A stretch of DNA of 64,000 nucleotides from JANXSS01 sp025356535. GTDB lineage: Bacteria; Pseudomonadota; Gammaproteobacteria; Burkholderiales; Burkholderiaceae_D. Of the stretch, positions 7,391-15,512 are shown one piece after another; position 1 is the first letter of the stretch, and every line of letters starts with the position of its first letter. The position numbers and the translations under genes are program-made. The stretch is taken from contig JAYUMU010000140.1 in NCBI GenBank assembly GCA_043762325.1, forward strand, positions 6,822 to 70,821, given 5' to 3'. The notes under the pieces are model-generated. The model saw only the letters and a list, made by a program, of their open reading frames with translations, ran no database searches and was not told the origin of the DNA.

Positions 7391-8802
7391 CGAAACAGGA
7401 TCGGCAGGGCGGCATTGAACGTGTACCGCGGTGCATCGCCGCCCACGCCGACACCGAACTGGGTGACCAACGTCAGGTCGCGTGACAGAATCGACGTCGC
7501 GCCAAGCGTCAGCAGTCCATAGGTCTGGTCCGAGCCATCGAGCCGCACGCCGCCGACCTGCTGCTTGGCACGCAATACCTGTGAAAAGCCCAATTGCAGC
7601 GATGTCGCCGGGCTTGCCGCCAGCAGCGACGACAGCGACAGCACCGTCGCGTCACCCGGCTTGATGCCGTCCTTTTCAAACACCCTGGCATACCCGACGC
7701 TGGCAACAAACGCGAGCGGGTCCTGGCGCTTGACGGCAATGACTTCTGCCTGCAGCTGATGGAAACCGCCCCCGGTCGACAGCGGCGATGGCAGGTTCTG
7801 ACCGCTTCCGGTGTTGTAGGTGAGCCGGCCGATCACGTCCGGCATGACGCCTTTTTCACGGGCGAAGGTTTTGGCAAGGCCGAAGGTCACGTCGCCCAGC
7901 CGGGTGGCACTTTTCGAAGTGACCGGGTCGAAGGTATTGTTTTGCTGCGCCGTGGTGTGGCTGACCGGCAAGCCGAATTCGGCCTGCGCATTCATCGGCA
8001 GGCCGATGCGGAAATCTGCACGGGCCGTGAATTCGTTGCGACGCACGCGGTTCTCGGCAATCGAGGTGATGGTCGCGCCGCTCGGCAGCACCGGCAGCGT
8101 CAGCAGGATCGGCGCGACCTGCTCGGTGCGGGAATATGAAAAGCCGGGAGAGAATTCGATCGTGCCGGGCTGCAGCAGCAGTGCGCCCGATTGCGTCAGC
8201 GTGCGCTCCAACGCGCGCTGCGCCGCATCTTCATCGATGTCGAAACTGCCGGCTGTTCTGGCGACCGGACCTGCGCCCGTCGATGCCGGTTGAGGCGCCT
8301 GTGGGGAAGGCGCCGCTGCCTGGGCGACGGATGCTGCAGGCTGCGCCCGCGGCGCTGTGTCGGGGCTGCCTGATGTGGTTGCTGACGGTGGCGGCGCTGA
8401 TGCGGCAGTCGCGGCAGTAGCGGCAGTCGGTGCAGGCGTTGCCGACGCCGCGGCGCTGGCCACTGGCGCCAGCGCATTCAACCGCGCCTCGAGCATGGCC
8501 ACCCGCTCCTGCAACAGGCGAATGGTTGCCGCGTTACGCCGCGCGGCGTCGTCGCGCAGGGCCCGGGTCGGCCGCGCCGCCGGCGCCTGTCGGGCCGGTG
8601 CATCGGATGGTGCCGGCAACGCGGCGCCGGTGGCGGGTTGCATCGTGACCAGAAGCCCCAGCCCGACAGCGGCAATCGCTGAACCGGTGCCGACCCGGCG
8701 CAGGCTCGGCCTCGATGGTGCGGCAGCGGGTGTGATTTGCGACGGTGGCGTTGCGTCGAGGCGGCGCGCGCCGGATGACAGGGACGGATCGTGTGGCTGC
8801 AT
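7387..8802 (-). CDS. Outer-membrane beta-barrel protein with N-terminal coiled coil, FapF-like
   Basis: 471 residues. A hydrophobic export segment lies near residues 38-55. A short heptad-like stretch follows (IRLLQERVAMLEARLNAL), then ~75 residues of Ala/Pro/Ser-rich linker. The segment DIDEDAAQRALERTLTQSGALLLQ leads into ~270 residues of alternating beta-barrel sequence ending in LPILFR. This order (coiled coil, linker, conserved helix, barrel) matches FapF and related barrels in the MetA-pathway (Phenol_MetA_deg) family. Near a C39 peptidase and small exported peptides, it is a candidate secretion channel. A GGGAG ribosome site precedes the start. The name is by architecture only. Confidence 0.8.
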   Translation of the reverse strand: MQPHDPSLSSGARRLDATPPSQITPAAAPSRPSLRRVGTGSAIAAVGLGLLVTMQPATGAALPAPSDAPARQAPAARPTRALRDDAARRNAATIRLLQERVAMLEARLNALAPVASAAASATPAPTAATAATAASAPPPSATTSGSPDTAPRAQPAASVAQAAAPSPQAPQPASTGAGPVARTAGSFDIDEDAAQRALERTLTQSGALLLQPGTIEFSPGFSYSRTEQVAPILLTLPVLPSGATITSIAENRVRRNEFTARADFRIGLPMNAQAEFGLPVSHTTAQQNNTFDPVTSKSATRLGDVTFGLAKTFAREKGVMPDVIGRLTYNTGSGQNLPSPLSTGGGFHQLQAEVIAVKRQDPLAFVASVGYARVFEKDGIKPGDATVLSLSSLLAASPATSLQLGFSQVLRAKQQVGGVRLDGSDQTYGLLTLGATSILSRDLTLVTQFGVGVGGDAPRYTFNAALPILFR

Positions 8803-9085
8803 GGGGCTCCCGGAAGGTACCCGCGCCGCCGCCGTCTGGCGTCGTCAGGCGCTCCAAGTATAAGGAGGCGTCACATCACCACGGCAGCGATTGCATGCGC
8901 TATGAACCTGGATCAAAACAGGTCATGACCGGAATCAACCGGAACGATACGAAAGACTTTCATGCGAAAAAATCCTGCGCGCCGCAGCGCCGGCTTTGCC
9001 GGTTGCCGCATCCGGCCGGACGAGCGTATCGTGCGCGTCGCGCGGTTCGTGCGGTTCGTGCACGCCGCGCGGGTCGTGCGTCTCG

Positions 9086-10309
9086 TTACGGGCCGACCAG
9101 CTTCCACTTGCCGTCGACCACGTGCACCATCACGCGCGCACGCTGGTCCAGTCCCAGATGGTCGGTTGCGCTCATGTTGAAGATGCCATGGGCGCCGGCC
9201 AGGTTGCGCACGCCTTCGATGGCGTCGCGCAGGCCCTTGCGAAATTCCTTGCTGCCCGGCTTGCCCTGCTTTAGCGCCTGCGGGATTGCCGCTGCCAGCA
9301 GCAGGCCGGCGTCCCATGCGTGGCCGCCGAAGGTCGACACGCTACCGGCGCCGTAGGCTTTCTCGTAGGCCGCCTTGTAGGCCAGGGCCGATTTCTTGAC
9401 CGGGTTCGTATCCGGCAGCTGTTCGGCCACCAGCAGCGGCCCGGCCGGCAGCCACGTGCCTTCGCAATCCTTGCCGCACACGCGCAGGAAATCATTGTTG
9501 GCAACGCCATGGGTCTGATAGATCACGCCCTTGTAGCCGCGCTCCTTCAAGGTCTTCTGCGGCAGCGCCGCCGGCGTGCCGGCGCCGGCGATCAGGACCG
9601 CATCCGGATTGGTGCCGAGGATTTTCAGGATCTGGCCGGTGACCGAGGTGTCGGCGCGGGCAAAGCGTTCGCTTGCCACGACCTTGATGTGGCGCAGCTC
9701 CGCCAGCTTGGAAAACTCCTTGAACCAGCCTTCGCCATAGGCATCCGAAAAGCCGATGAAGGCAACCGTCTTGATGCCGGCGCCGGCCATCTGTTCGGTA
9801 ATGGCGGTCGACATGTGGGAATCGTTCTGCGGCGTCTTGAAGACCCAGCGCCGGCGCGCATCGAGCGGCTCGACGATCGAGGCCGAGGCGGCCATCGAGA
9901 TCATCGGCGTCTCGGACTCTGCCGCCACGTCGATCATCGCCAGCGAACTTGGCGTGACCGTCGAGCCGATCAGCAGATCGACCTTTTCTTCGGAAACCAG
10001 CTTGCGCGCATTCTTGACTGCGGTGGTGGTGTCGGTCGCATCGTCGAGGATCAGGTATTCGATCTTCTGTCCGGCGACTTCCCGGGGCAACAGCGCGAAG
10101 GTGTTTTTCTCCGGTATGCCAAGGGAAGCTGCCGGACCGGTGGCCGAGACGCTCACGCCCACCTTGATCTGGGCGACGGCCCCGGTGGCGAACGTTGCGG
10201 CGGCGGTGAGACAGGCGGCAAGCAGGCCCGGCAGAAGCGCTGCCGGCAGCCGGCGCTGCAGGCCCTGGCGCGCTGCGGGGTGGGTGGCGGTACGGGTAAG
10301 GCGATGCAT
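9086..10309 (-). CDS. Branched-chain amino acid ABC transporter substrate-binding protein
   Basis: 407 residues from the ATG at 10309, chosen because a signal peptide starts there (MHRLTRTATH... to FATGAVAQ). The mature part opens IKVGVSVSATGPAASLGIPEKNT and continues as a type I periplasmic binding protein (LivJ-like): LILDDATDT, GSTVTPSSLAM, FSDAYGEGW, TFGGHAWDAG. Two Cys (VCGKDCEG) may form a disulfide. No permease or ATPase gene is adjacent, so it is an orphan binding protein that must share transporter parts encoded elsewhere. The 283-bp downstream region contains short GTGCGGTTC-like direct repeats and no gene. Confidence 0.9.
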   Translation of the reverse strand: MHRLTRTATHPAARQGLQRRLPAALLPGLLAACLTAAATFATGAVAQIKVGVSVSATGPAASLGIPEKNTFALLPREVAGQKIEYLILDDATDTTTAVKNARKLVSEEKVDLLIGSTVTPSSLAMIDVAAESETPMISMAASASIVEPLDARRRWVFKTPQNDSHMSTAITEQMAGAGIKTVAFIGFSDAYGEGWFKEFSKLAELRHIKVVASERFARADTSVTGQILKILGTNPDAVLIAGAGTPAALPQKTLKERGYKGVIYQTHGVANNDFLRVCGKDCEGTWLPAGPLLVAEQLPDTNPVKKSALAYKAAYEKAYGAGSVSTFGGHAWDAGLLLAAAIPQALKQGKPGSKEFRKGLRDAIEGVRNLAGAHGIFNMSATDHLGLDQRARVMVHVVDGKWKLVGP

Positions 10310-10460
10310 CAAGGTCAAGTCGGTCAAGTCTGTCTCCGGTGTTGTTATTGTTTTGCAGGGCGCGGGCGGCGGCAACCGTGTTGTCCGCGCTGCGCGTTTT
10401 GTGTTGCGAGTGTAGCGTTTCGGTATTGCCGGCACAAGACAAGGCAAGCCGCGAAGCGTG

Positions 10461-11381
10461 CTATCGGCCGCCGCGCTTGGACAGATAAATCCCCCACAGC
10501 AGCAGCGCACCGCCCAGCATCTGCAGCGGCGCGATCGCCTCGCCGAAGATCAGCCAGGCGGCCACTGCAGCGGTGAGCGGCTGCAGCAGCAGGCTGACCG
10601 ACGACAGCGACGCCGGCAGGTGCGCCGAGGCATAGGCGATCACGGTCTGGCCGCCGATCTGCGCCAGCAACGCCAGGCCGAGCAGGGGCAACCAACCGGC
10701 CGCCTGCAATGGCAGGAACGGGCCCGGCGCCAACAGTGCGAACGGCAGCAACGCCAGGCCGGTGATGGTGGTGCTCCAGGCCATCAGGCGCGCCGTCGCA
10801 TAGCGGTCGCGTGCCTCCTTGATCACCAGCTGATAAGCGGCGTAAAAGACGGCGCTGCCAAGACCGAGGGCGTCGCCCAGCAGTTTCTGGCTGCCCCCGC
10901 TGCCGCTGCCAGCGCCGCCGCCGGCGTTCGGCGCCACCAGCAGTACCGCGCCGGCCAGCGCCACCAGCATGCCGACGACGAACACCCGCTCGAAACGGCG
11001 ACCCCACGCAAGCCACATCCACAGGGCGATGAAGACCGGCGCGAAGTTCGACAGCAGGGTGGCATTCGAGACCGTGGTGAAATGCAGCGACAGGTGCCAG
11101 AGCGCCATGTCGCCGGCAAAATACGCACCGGCCAGCGCCAGCGCCGGCGTGAATGCGGTGCTGCGCCCGGCAGCGCGGTCGTCGCGTCCCGCCCGCAGCG
11201 CCCACAGCCACAACAGGGGCGCCGCCAGCCCCATGCGCCAGAAGGCCGACGCCAGCGGATTGACGTCGGACAGACGCATCAGGATGCCGGCAAAGCCGAT
11301 GGCAACCGCGCCGGCAAGCAGCGCGACGAACGGCAGCGCGCCAAAGCGTGCGGCGGGTGGTGCAAGGCGGTCGATCGACAT
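10461..11381 (-). CDS. EamA/DMT-family transporter
   Basis: 306 residues from the ATG at 11381 (MSIDRLAPPAARFG), about 10 membrane helices in two EamA repeats. The first repeat starts ALPFVALLAGAVAIGFAGIL and contains ANPLASAFWRMG-like residues; the second covers GDALGLGSAVFYAAYQLVIKEA to WLIFGEAIAPLQMLGGALLL, a standard EamA ending. The family exports metabolites or amino acids; the substrate cannot be read from sequence. It lies 31 bp downstream of slmA on the same strand. A Gly/Ser-rich loop separates the two repeats. Confidence 0.88.
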   Translation of the reverse strand: MSIDRLAPPAARFGALPFVALLAGAVAIGFAGILMRLSDVNPLASAFWRMGLAAPLLWLWALRAGRDDRAAGRSTAFTPALALAGAYFAGDMALWHLSLHFTTVSNATLLSNFAPVFIALWMWLAWGRRFERVFVVGMLVALAGAVLLVAPNAGGGAGSGSGGSQKLLGDALGLGSAVFYAAYQLVIKEARDRYATARLMAWSTTITGLALLPFALLAPGPFLPLQAAGWLPLLGLALLAQIGGQTVIAYASAHLPASLSSVSLLLQPLTAAVAAWLIFGEAIAPLQMLGGALLLWGIYLSKRGGR

Positions 11382-11412
11382 CGGTGGTGCGGTGCTCCTT
11401 GTCAGGCCAAAG

Positions 11413-11988
11413 TCAGGCCAACAGCAGCCGGATCTGGGCCTGCGCATTGTCGGACGGATTCTGCTGGAAGCCGGTCTTGGCAAACCGGTGCCAGCGGCCG
11501 AGCACCAGGCTGCTGATCATGTTGGCACGGATTGCCGCATCGGCTTCTGCGGTTTGACCCTGGCTGACAGCCAGGCGCAGCGACTGGCGGATCGCCAGTT
11601 CGACCCGTTCGACGAACTGGTTCATGCGCAGCTGCAGGCGCGCATCTTCGTTGACCAGGGCGTCGCCGATGATGACGCGCGTCATGCCGGGATTGCGCTC
11701 GGAAAAATTGAGCAGCATGTTGACCATCGCCTGCACCTGCAGCAAGCCGTTTTCCTGTTGCGTGGTGATCTGGTTGATGAGACCGAAGACGGTCGACTCG
11801 ATGAATTCGATCAGGCCCTCGAACATCTGCGCCTTGCTGGCGAAGTGACGATACAGCGCCGCTTCCGAGACGTTCATGCGCGCCGCCAGCGCTGCGGTGG
11901 TGATCTTCTCGCCCTTGGGTTGCTCCAGCATGCTGGCCAGGGTCTGCAGGATCTGCAGCTTGCGTTCGCCGGGTTTTGCCGTTGCCAT
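11413..11988 (-). CDS. slmA: Nucleoid occlusion factor SlmA
   Basis: 191 residues, TetR-type fold. The N-terminal helix-turn-helix is at about residues 28-55 (ITTAALAARMNVSEAALYRH), followed by FASKAQMFEGLIEFIESTVFG, characteristic of SlmA. It binds DNA sites spread over the chromosome and blocks FtsZ ring assembly over the nucleoid. The length (about 190-200) and the position next to the phosphatase and argB are as in other betaproteobacteria. Confidence 0.92.
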   Translation of the reverse strand: MATAKPGERKLQILQTLASMLEQPKGEKITTAALAARMNVSEAALYRHFASKAQMFEGLIEFIESTVFGLINQITTQQENGLLQVQAMVNMLLNFSERNPGMTRVIIGDALVNEDARLQLRMNQFVERVELAIRQSLRLAVSQGQTAEADAAIRANMISSLVLGRWHRFAKTGFQQNPSDNAQAQIRLLLA

Positions 11989-12038
11989 GATGTCGTCTTT
12001 TCGAAGCGGATGCGATCGGCGACAGTCCGGGCTAGTGC

Positions 12039-12812
12039 TTACTTGCGAAGGATCCCCGGCAGGCTGTCAAATAGTTGCCCCAGGGATTTTACTTTGACAT
12101 CGACGTAAGCGGGGCGTTTTCTTGTTTTTGCAACATCGGCGGCATTGCCGGCGGCCGGCGCAGTGCTGCGCCGCGGTGCGCTGCGCAGGTAGCCGGTGAT
12201 CCAGACGGTGCGCATGCCGAGCGATTTCGCCGCCTTCAGGTTGGCCAGGGTATCTTCCACCAGGATGCAGCGATGGGCCGGCATGCGGTGGCGGGCGAGC
12301 AGCCGGCGCAGCAGGCTCTTCGACGGTTTCGGCCGCAGGTGCCGGTGCACCTGCATCGCTTCGATGGCGATGTGATGGCCGAAATGATGCTGCAGGCCGA
12401 AGTGGCGCACGACAGCCGTCGAATAGGCATGCGGTGCATTGGTCAGCAGCACCTTGGCTCCCGGCAGTCGCGCCAGGTGGCGTCCCAGGCCGGACTCGGC
12501 ACGCAGCATGCCGGAGAGGTCATCGAAGCGATGCACCGCTTCCAGGAAATGCGCCGGGTGCACCTGATGGTGGCGCACCATGCCCAGCAGCGTGGCGCCG
12601 TAGCGGCGCAGATAGCCGATGCGCGCCGCATTGACCGCAGCCGCATCCGCCGGCAGGCCGCTGTCGCCCAGCACCGCGGCGATGTAGGTGTTCATGTTGG
12701 CGTTTATCGCTGGGAAGACCTCGTGCGAAGCGTCGTGCAGCGTGTTGTCGAGGTCGAAGAACCAGGTCGGCGCGCAAGCGGTGTGGCGCACGCTGCGGCG
12801 CGGCTTGTGCAC
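12039..12812 (-). CDS. Pyrimidine 5'-nucleotidase, HAD superfamily
   Basis: About 257 residues. HAD motif I is FFDLDNTLHD, motif II VLLTNAP, with the Lys region KPSK and the acidic motif LVEDTLANLKAAKSLGM. The closest family is the pyrimidine 5'-nucleotidase group (SDT1/YjjG type) found between argB and slmA in betaproteobacteria. No ATG is available near the N-terminus. GTG at 12812 (30 bp after argB) or GTG at 12791 are the candidates; neither has a good ribosome site. The C-terminal ~45 residues are Lys/Arg/Ala-rich and probably variable. Confidence 0.85.
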   Translation of the reverse strand: MHKPRRSVRHTACAPTWFFDLDNTLHDASHEVFPAINANMNTYIAAVLGDSGLPADAAAVNAARIGYLRRYGATLLGMVRHHQVHPAHFLEAVHRFDDLSGMLRAESGLGRHLARLPGAKVLLTNAPHAYSTAVVRHFGLQHHFGHHIAIEAMQVHRHLRPKPSKSLLRRLLARHRMPAHRCILVEDTLANLKAAKSLGMRTVWITGYLRSAPRRSTAPAAGNAADVAKTRKRPAYVDVKVKSLGQLFDSLPGILRK

Positions 12813-12841
12813 GAAGCTACGCAAGGATGTGCACGAAAAAA

Positions 12842-13753
12842 TCAGTGCGAACGGATCATGGTGCCGAAGGCCTGCTCGGTCAGCACTTCGAGCAGCAGCG
12901 AATGTTCGATGCGGCCGTCGATGATGTGCACCGTGTTGACGCCCGACTTGGCCGCATCCAGGGCGGAGGAAATCTTCGGCAGCATGCCGCCGGAGATGGT
13001 GCCGTCGGCGAACATCTCCTCGATCTCCCGCGCCGAGAGGTCGGTCACCAGGTCGCCGTTCTTGTCGAGCACGCCCGGTATGTTGGTCATCATGATCAGC
13101 TTTTCGGCTTTCAGGATTTCGGCGATCTTGCCGGCCACCAGGTCGGCGTTGATGTTGTAGGCCTGGCCGTCCTCGCCGAAACCGATCGGCGAGATGATCG
13201 GGATGAAGGCGTCGTCCTGCAGGGCTTTCACCACCGCCGGATTGATCGCATCGATTTCGCCGACGAAGCCGATGTCGAGAAACTGCCCCGGATTGTCGCG
13301 GTCCGGCATGGCCAGCTTGCGCGCGCGGATCAGGCCGCCGTCCTTTCCGGTCAGGCCCACTGCCTGGCCGCCGTAATGATTGATCAGCATGACGATGTCC
13401 TGCTGGACTTCGCCGCCCAGCACCCATTCGACGACTTCCATGGTTTCTTCGTCGGTGATGCGCATGCCCTGGACGAAGGTGCCCTGCTTGCCGATTTTTT
13501 TCAGGGCATTGTCGATCTGCGGGCCGCCGCCGTGGACCACCACCGGATTCATGCCGACGAGCTTCAACAGGATCACGTCGCGGGCGAAGCCGTGCTTGAG
13601 GCGCTCCTCGGTCATGGCATTGCCGCCGTACTTGATGACGATCGTCTTGCCGTGAAACTTGCGGATGTAGGGTAGTGCTTCGGCCAGGATTTCCGCCTTG
13701 ATCTCGGGCGAGACGGCGCTGATGTCGGTGTTTGGATCGGCGAGGATGGTCAT
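12842..13753 (-). CDS. argB: Acetylglutamate kinase
   Basis: 303 residues. It phosphorylates N-acetylglutamate in arginine biosynthesis. Amino-acid-kinase features are all present: TIVIKYGGNAM near residue 37, VVVHGGGPQI near 72, NINADLVAGKIAEIL, and GGMLPKISSALDA with HIIDGRIEHSLLLEV at the end, which is the usual ArgB C-terminus. The N-terminal extension resembles arginine-sensitive ArgB enzymes. It is transcribed away from the sigma factor gene across a 132-bp divergent region. Confidence 0.96.
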   Translation of the reverse strand: MTILADPNTDISAVSPEIKAEILAEALPYIRKFHGKTIVIKYGGNAMTEERLKHGFARDVILLKLVGMNPVVVHGGGPQIDNALKKIGKQGTFVQGMRITDEETMEVVEWVLGGEVQQDIVMLINHYGGQAVGLTGKDGGLIRARKLAMPDRDNPGQFLDIGFVGEIDAINPAVVKALQDDAFIPIISPIGFGEDGQAYNINADLVAGKIAEILKAEKLIMMTNIPGVLDKNGDLVTDLSAREIEEMFADGTISGGMLPKISSALDAAKSGVNTVHIIDGRIEHSLLLEVLTEQAFGTMIRSH

Positions 13754-13885
13754 GACTGGCCCTGAAAATGGATTTTCGCGATTTTACCCGGAAAGCCAAA
13801 GCGGTTAGCGGCGATTTCCATTCCTTTCGCGGTATTCTTTCCGGTACTCCACGGTACTGTACAAAATTGAAACGGCCTCCTGCCC

Positions 13886-14458
13886 ATGACGCAAGACCTG
13901 CATCGACAGCTCGAAACCCTGCGCCCGCTGCTGCTGCGTTTCGCCACGCTCCAGCTGCGCAACGTCGCGCAGGCCGAGGACGTGGTGCAGGACGCCCTGA
14001 TCGCGGTCCTGGAAAAGCCGGAGCGCTTTGCCGGCCAGTCGTCGCTGCGCACCTACGTCACCGGCATCATGAAGTACAAGATCATCGACCTGCTGCGCGC
14101 GGCCAGCCGCATGCGGCAGATCGACACTGACGAAGACCAGTCGGAGGCCGATGCCGTCGATGCGCTGTTTGCCGCCGACGGGCACACGCTGCAGGCGCCG
14201 CGCGACTGGGGCGATCCCGCTGCGAGCTTCGCGCAGCAGGATTTTTTCCGGGTGATGCAGGTGTGCCTGGACAAGCTGCCGGTGCAGACGGCGCGGGTTT
14301 TCATGATGCGCGAATGGCTCGAACTCGATACCGAAGAAATCTGTAAGGAACTCGGCATCACCACGGCTAATGTATGGGTCATCCTGTACCGGGCCCGGGT
14401 GCGCCTGCGCGAATGCCTGGACCTGAACTGGTTCGGCAACGCACCACCGTCAACCTGA
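13886..14458 (+). CDS. ECF-type RNA polymerase sigma factor
   Basis: 190 residues with sigma region 2 (LQLRNVAQAEDVVQDALIAV, then SLRTYVTGIMKYKIIDLLRA) and region 4 (LDKLPVQTARVFMMREWLEL, then ICKELGITTANVWVILYRAR). About 45 residues between them are acidic and variable. The next gene, 10 bp downstream, encodes a small zinc-finger protein, so this looks like a sigma/anti-sigma pair. No ribosome site stronger than CTCCTG-type sequence is visible. Target genes are unknown; the divergent region with argB may hold an autoregulated promoter. Confidence 0.9.
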   Translation: MTQDLHRQLETLRPLLLRFATLQLRNVAQAEDVVQDALIAVLEKPERFAGQSSLRTYVTGIMKYKIIDLLRAASRMRQIDTDEDQSEADAVDALFAADGHTLQAPRDWGDPAASFAQQDFFRVMQVCLDKLPVQTARVFMMREWLELDTEEICKELGITTANVWVILYRARVRLRECLDLNWFGNAPPST

Positions 14459-14468
14459 AAGCCGCCAG

Positions 14469-14675
14469 ATGCCATTCAAACCGACCTGCCGCGAAGTGCA
14501 CCAGCTGGCCTCGCAAAGCCTGGACCGCCGGCTGAACCTGACCGAGCGCCTGCGCATGCGCCTGCACCTGATGGTGTGCGAGGCCTGCACCCGCTTCAAC
14601 GCCCAGATGCTGCTGATCCGGCGCGCCATGCAGCGCCTCTCGCATGAGCGCGACGACGGCGGCGGACCGTCCTGA
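14469..14675 (+). CDS. Small zinc-finger anti-sigma factor
   Basis: 68 residues. Cys7 and His11 (CREVHQLASQSLD) pair with Cys37 and Cys40 (VCEACTRF), giving the HxxxC..CxxC layout of zf-HC2 anti-sigma domains. There is no transmembrane helix or sensory domain, so it would be a soluble, zinc- or redox-responsive partner of the sigma factor encoded just upstream, like ZAS-domain or ChrR-like proteins reduced to the core. The role is inferred from motif and gene order. Confidence 0.82.
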   Translation: MPFKPTCREVHQLASQSLDRRLNLTERLRMRLHLMVCEACTRFNAQMLLIRRAMQRLSHERDDGGGPS

Positions 14676-14702
14676 GGAAGGCGCCAGACGCCCGGCCCGC
14701 CT

Positions 14703-15512
14703 TCACGCCGGTGCGCAGGCGCGGTCCTGCTGGCGCGGAAAGGCCGGCCGGATCTTCGCCAGCGCCGCCTGCGCAGCGGCATCGAGTCCGTGCAGCTGGT
14801 AGGCAGTCTTGCGTACCGACGCCGGCTGCGGCGCGATCCTGGCGGTGCGCACGCCTTTTTGCACCAGGCCCGCCAGTTGCGTGCGGGCCGCCTCCGGCGT
14901 CTTGAAGGCGCCCAGCGAGATGCCCCAGCGCAGCTCCGAGTTTTCGTTGAAGACATAAAAATCGTTGACGCCGAGCCGGCGCAGTTCGCCCGCCTTGCGC
15001 TCGGCGGTTTCCTTGTCGCCCAGCGGCGGAATGTAGACGATGTAGCGCTCGATCTCCTGCACGCGGCGGTGCGAAGCCCGCCCGGCCAGCGCCAGCGCGG
15101 CGAGCTGCTGGTCGAAGCGGCGCGCGTCGGCGACGTCGAAGTTGCCGATTTCAATACACTGCTGCGGCGCTGCCGTGGCAGCGACGCCGGATGCCGCAAT
15201 CCCCATGGCCGCGGCTGGCGTCTGCTGCGGGCCGGGCGCCGGTGCCAGGGGTACGGTCGGAACCGTTGCTGCGGGCGCGCCGTCGCCAGCCTCGGATTTG
15301 CCGGCCTCGGATTTGCCGGCCTCGGGCGCGGCTGCCGGCTGGCCGGGCGGCGCCAGCAGGCGGATGCTCGGCGCGTTAAGCTGGTTCGCCACCCGCGCCG
15401 GTTCGCGCCCGACCGTGCTGTCGGCGCCGAGGTAGCCGGCGTTGTAGGCGTACAGGCTGCAGTTTGCCAGTACCAGCAAACCGAGACCGAACTTGAGCGT
15501 GGAGGACATCAT
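14703..15512 (-). CDS. SPOR-domain membrane protein
   Basis: 269 residues. A single N-terminal membrane helix (TLKFGLGLLVLANCSLYAYNA) is followed by an Ala/Pro-rich linker containing three near-identical GKSEA-type repeats, encoded by 18-bp direct repeats near 15296-15335. A C-terminal SPOR domain (YIVYIPPLGDKETAERKAGE, then WGISLGAFKTPEAA) should bind denuded peptidoglycan at the septum. The start codon pair ATGATG overlaps the coaX stop, so the genes are coupled. This gene usually follows coaX in betaproteobacteria. Confidence 0.86.
   Translation of the reverse strand: MMSSTLKFGLGLLVLANCSLYAYNAGYLGADSTVGREPARVANQLNAPSIRLLAPPGQPAAAPEAGKSEAGKSEAGDGAPAATVPTVPLAPAPGPQQTPAAAMGIAASGVAATAAPQQCIEIGNFDVADARRFDQQLAALALAGRASHRRVQEIERYIVYIPPLGDKETAERKAGELRRLGVNDFYVFNENSELRWGISLGAFKTPEAARTQLAGLVQKGVRTARIAPQPASVRKTAYQLHGLDAAAQAALAKIRPAFPRQQDRACAPA

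Noticed and set aside
8962..9085. GTGCGGTTC-like short direct repeats as a possible CRISPR or regulatory array
   Set aside because: Units are irregular, adjacent and under 12 bases; no spacer structure.
9320..11516. Long plus-strand frames opposite the solute-binding and EamA genes
   Set aside because: Shadows; Gln/Arg-rich products without domains.
12039..13799. A single 586-codon minus frame that appears to join argB antisense-phase sequence to the phosphatase
   Set aside because: Only the part from about 12812 down is the HAD phosphatase. Upstream it is an out-of-frame reading of argB, so it is not a fusion.
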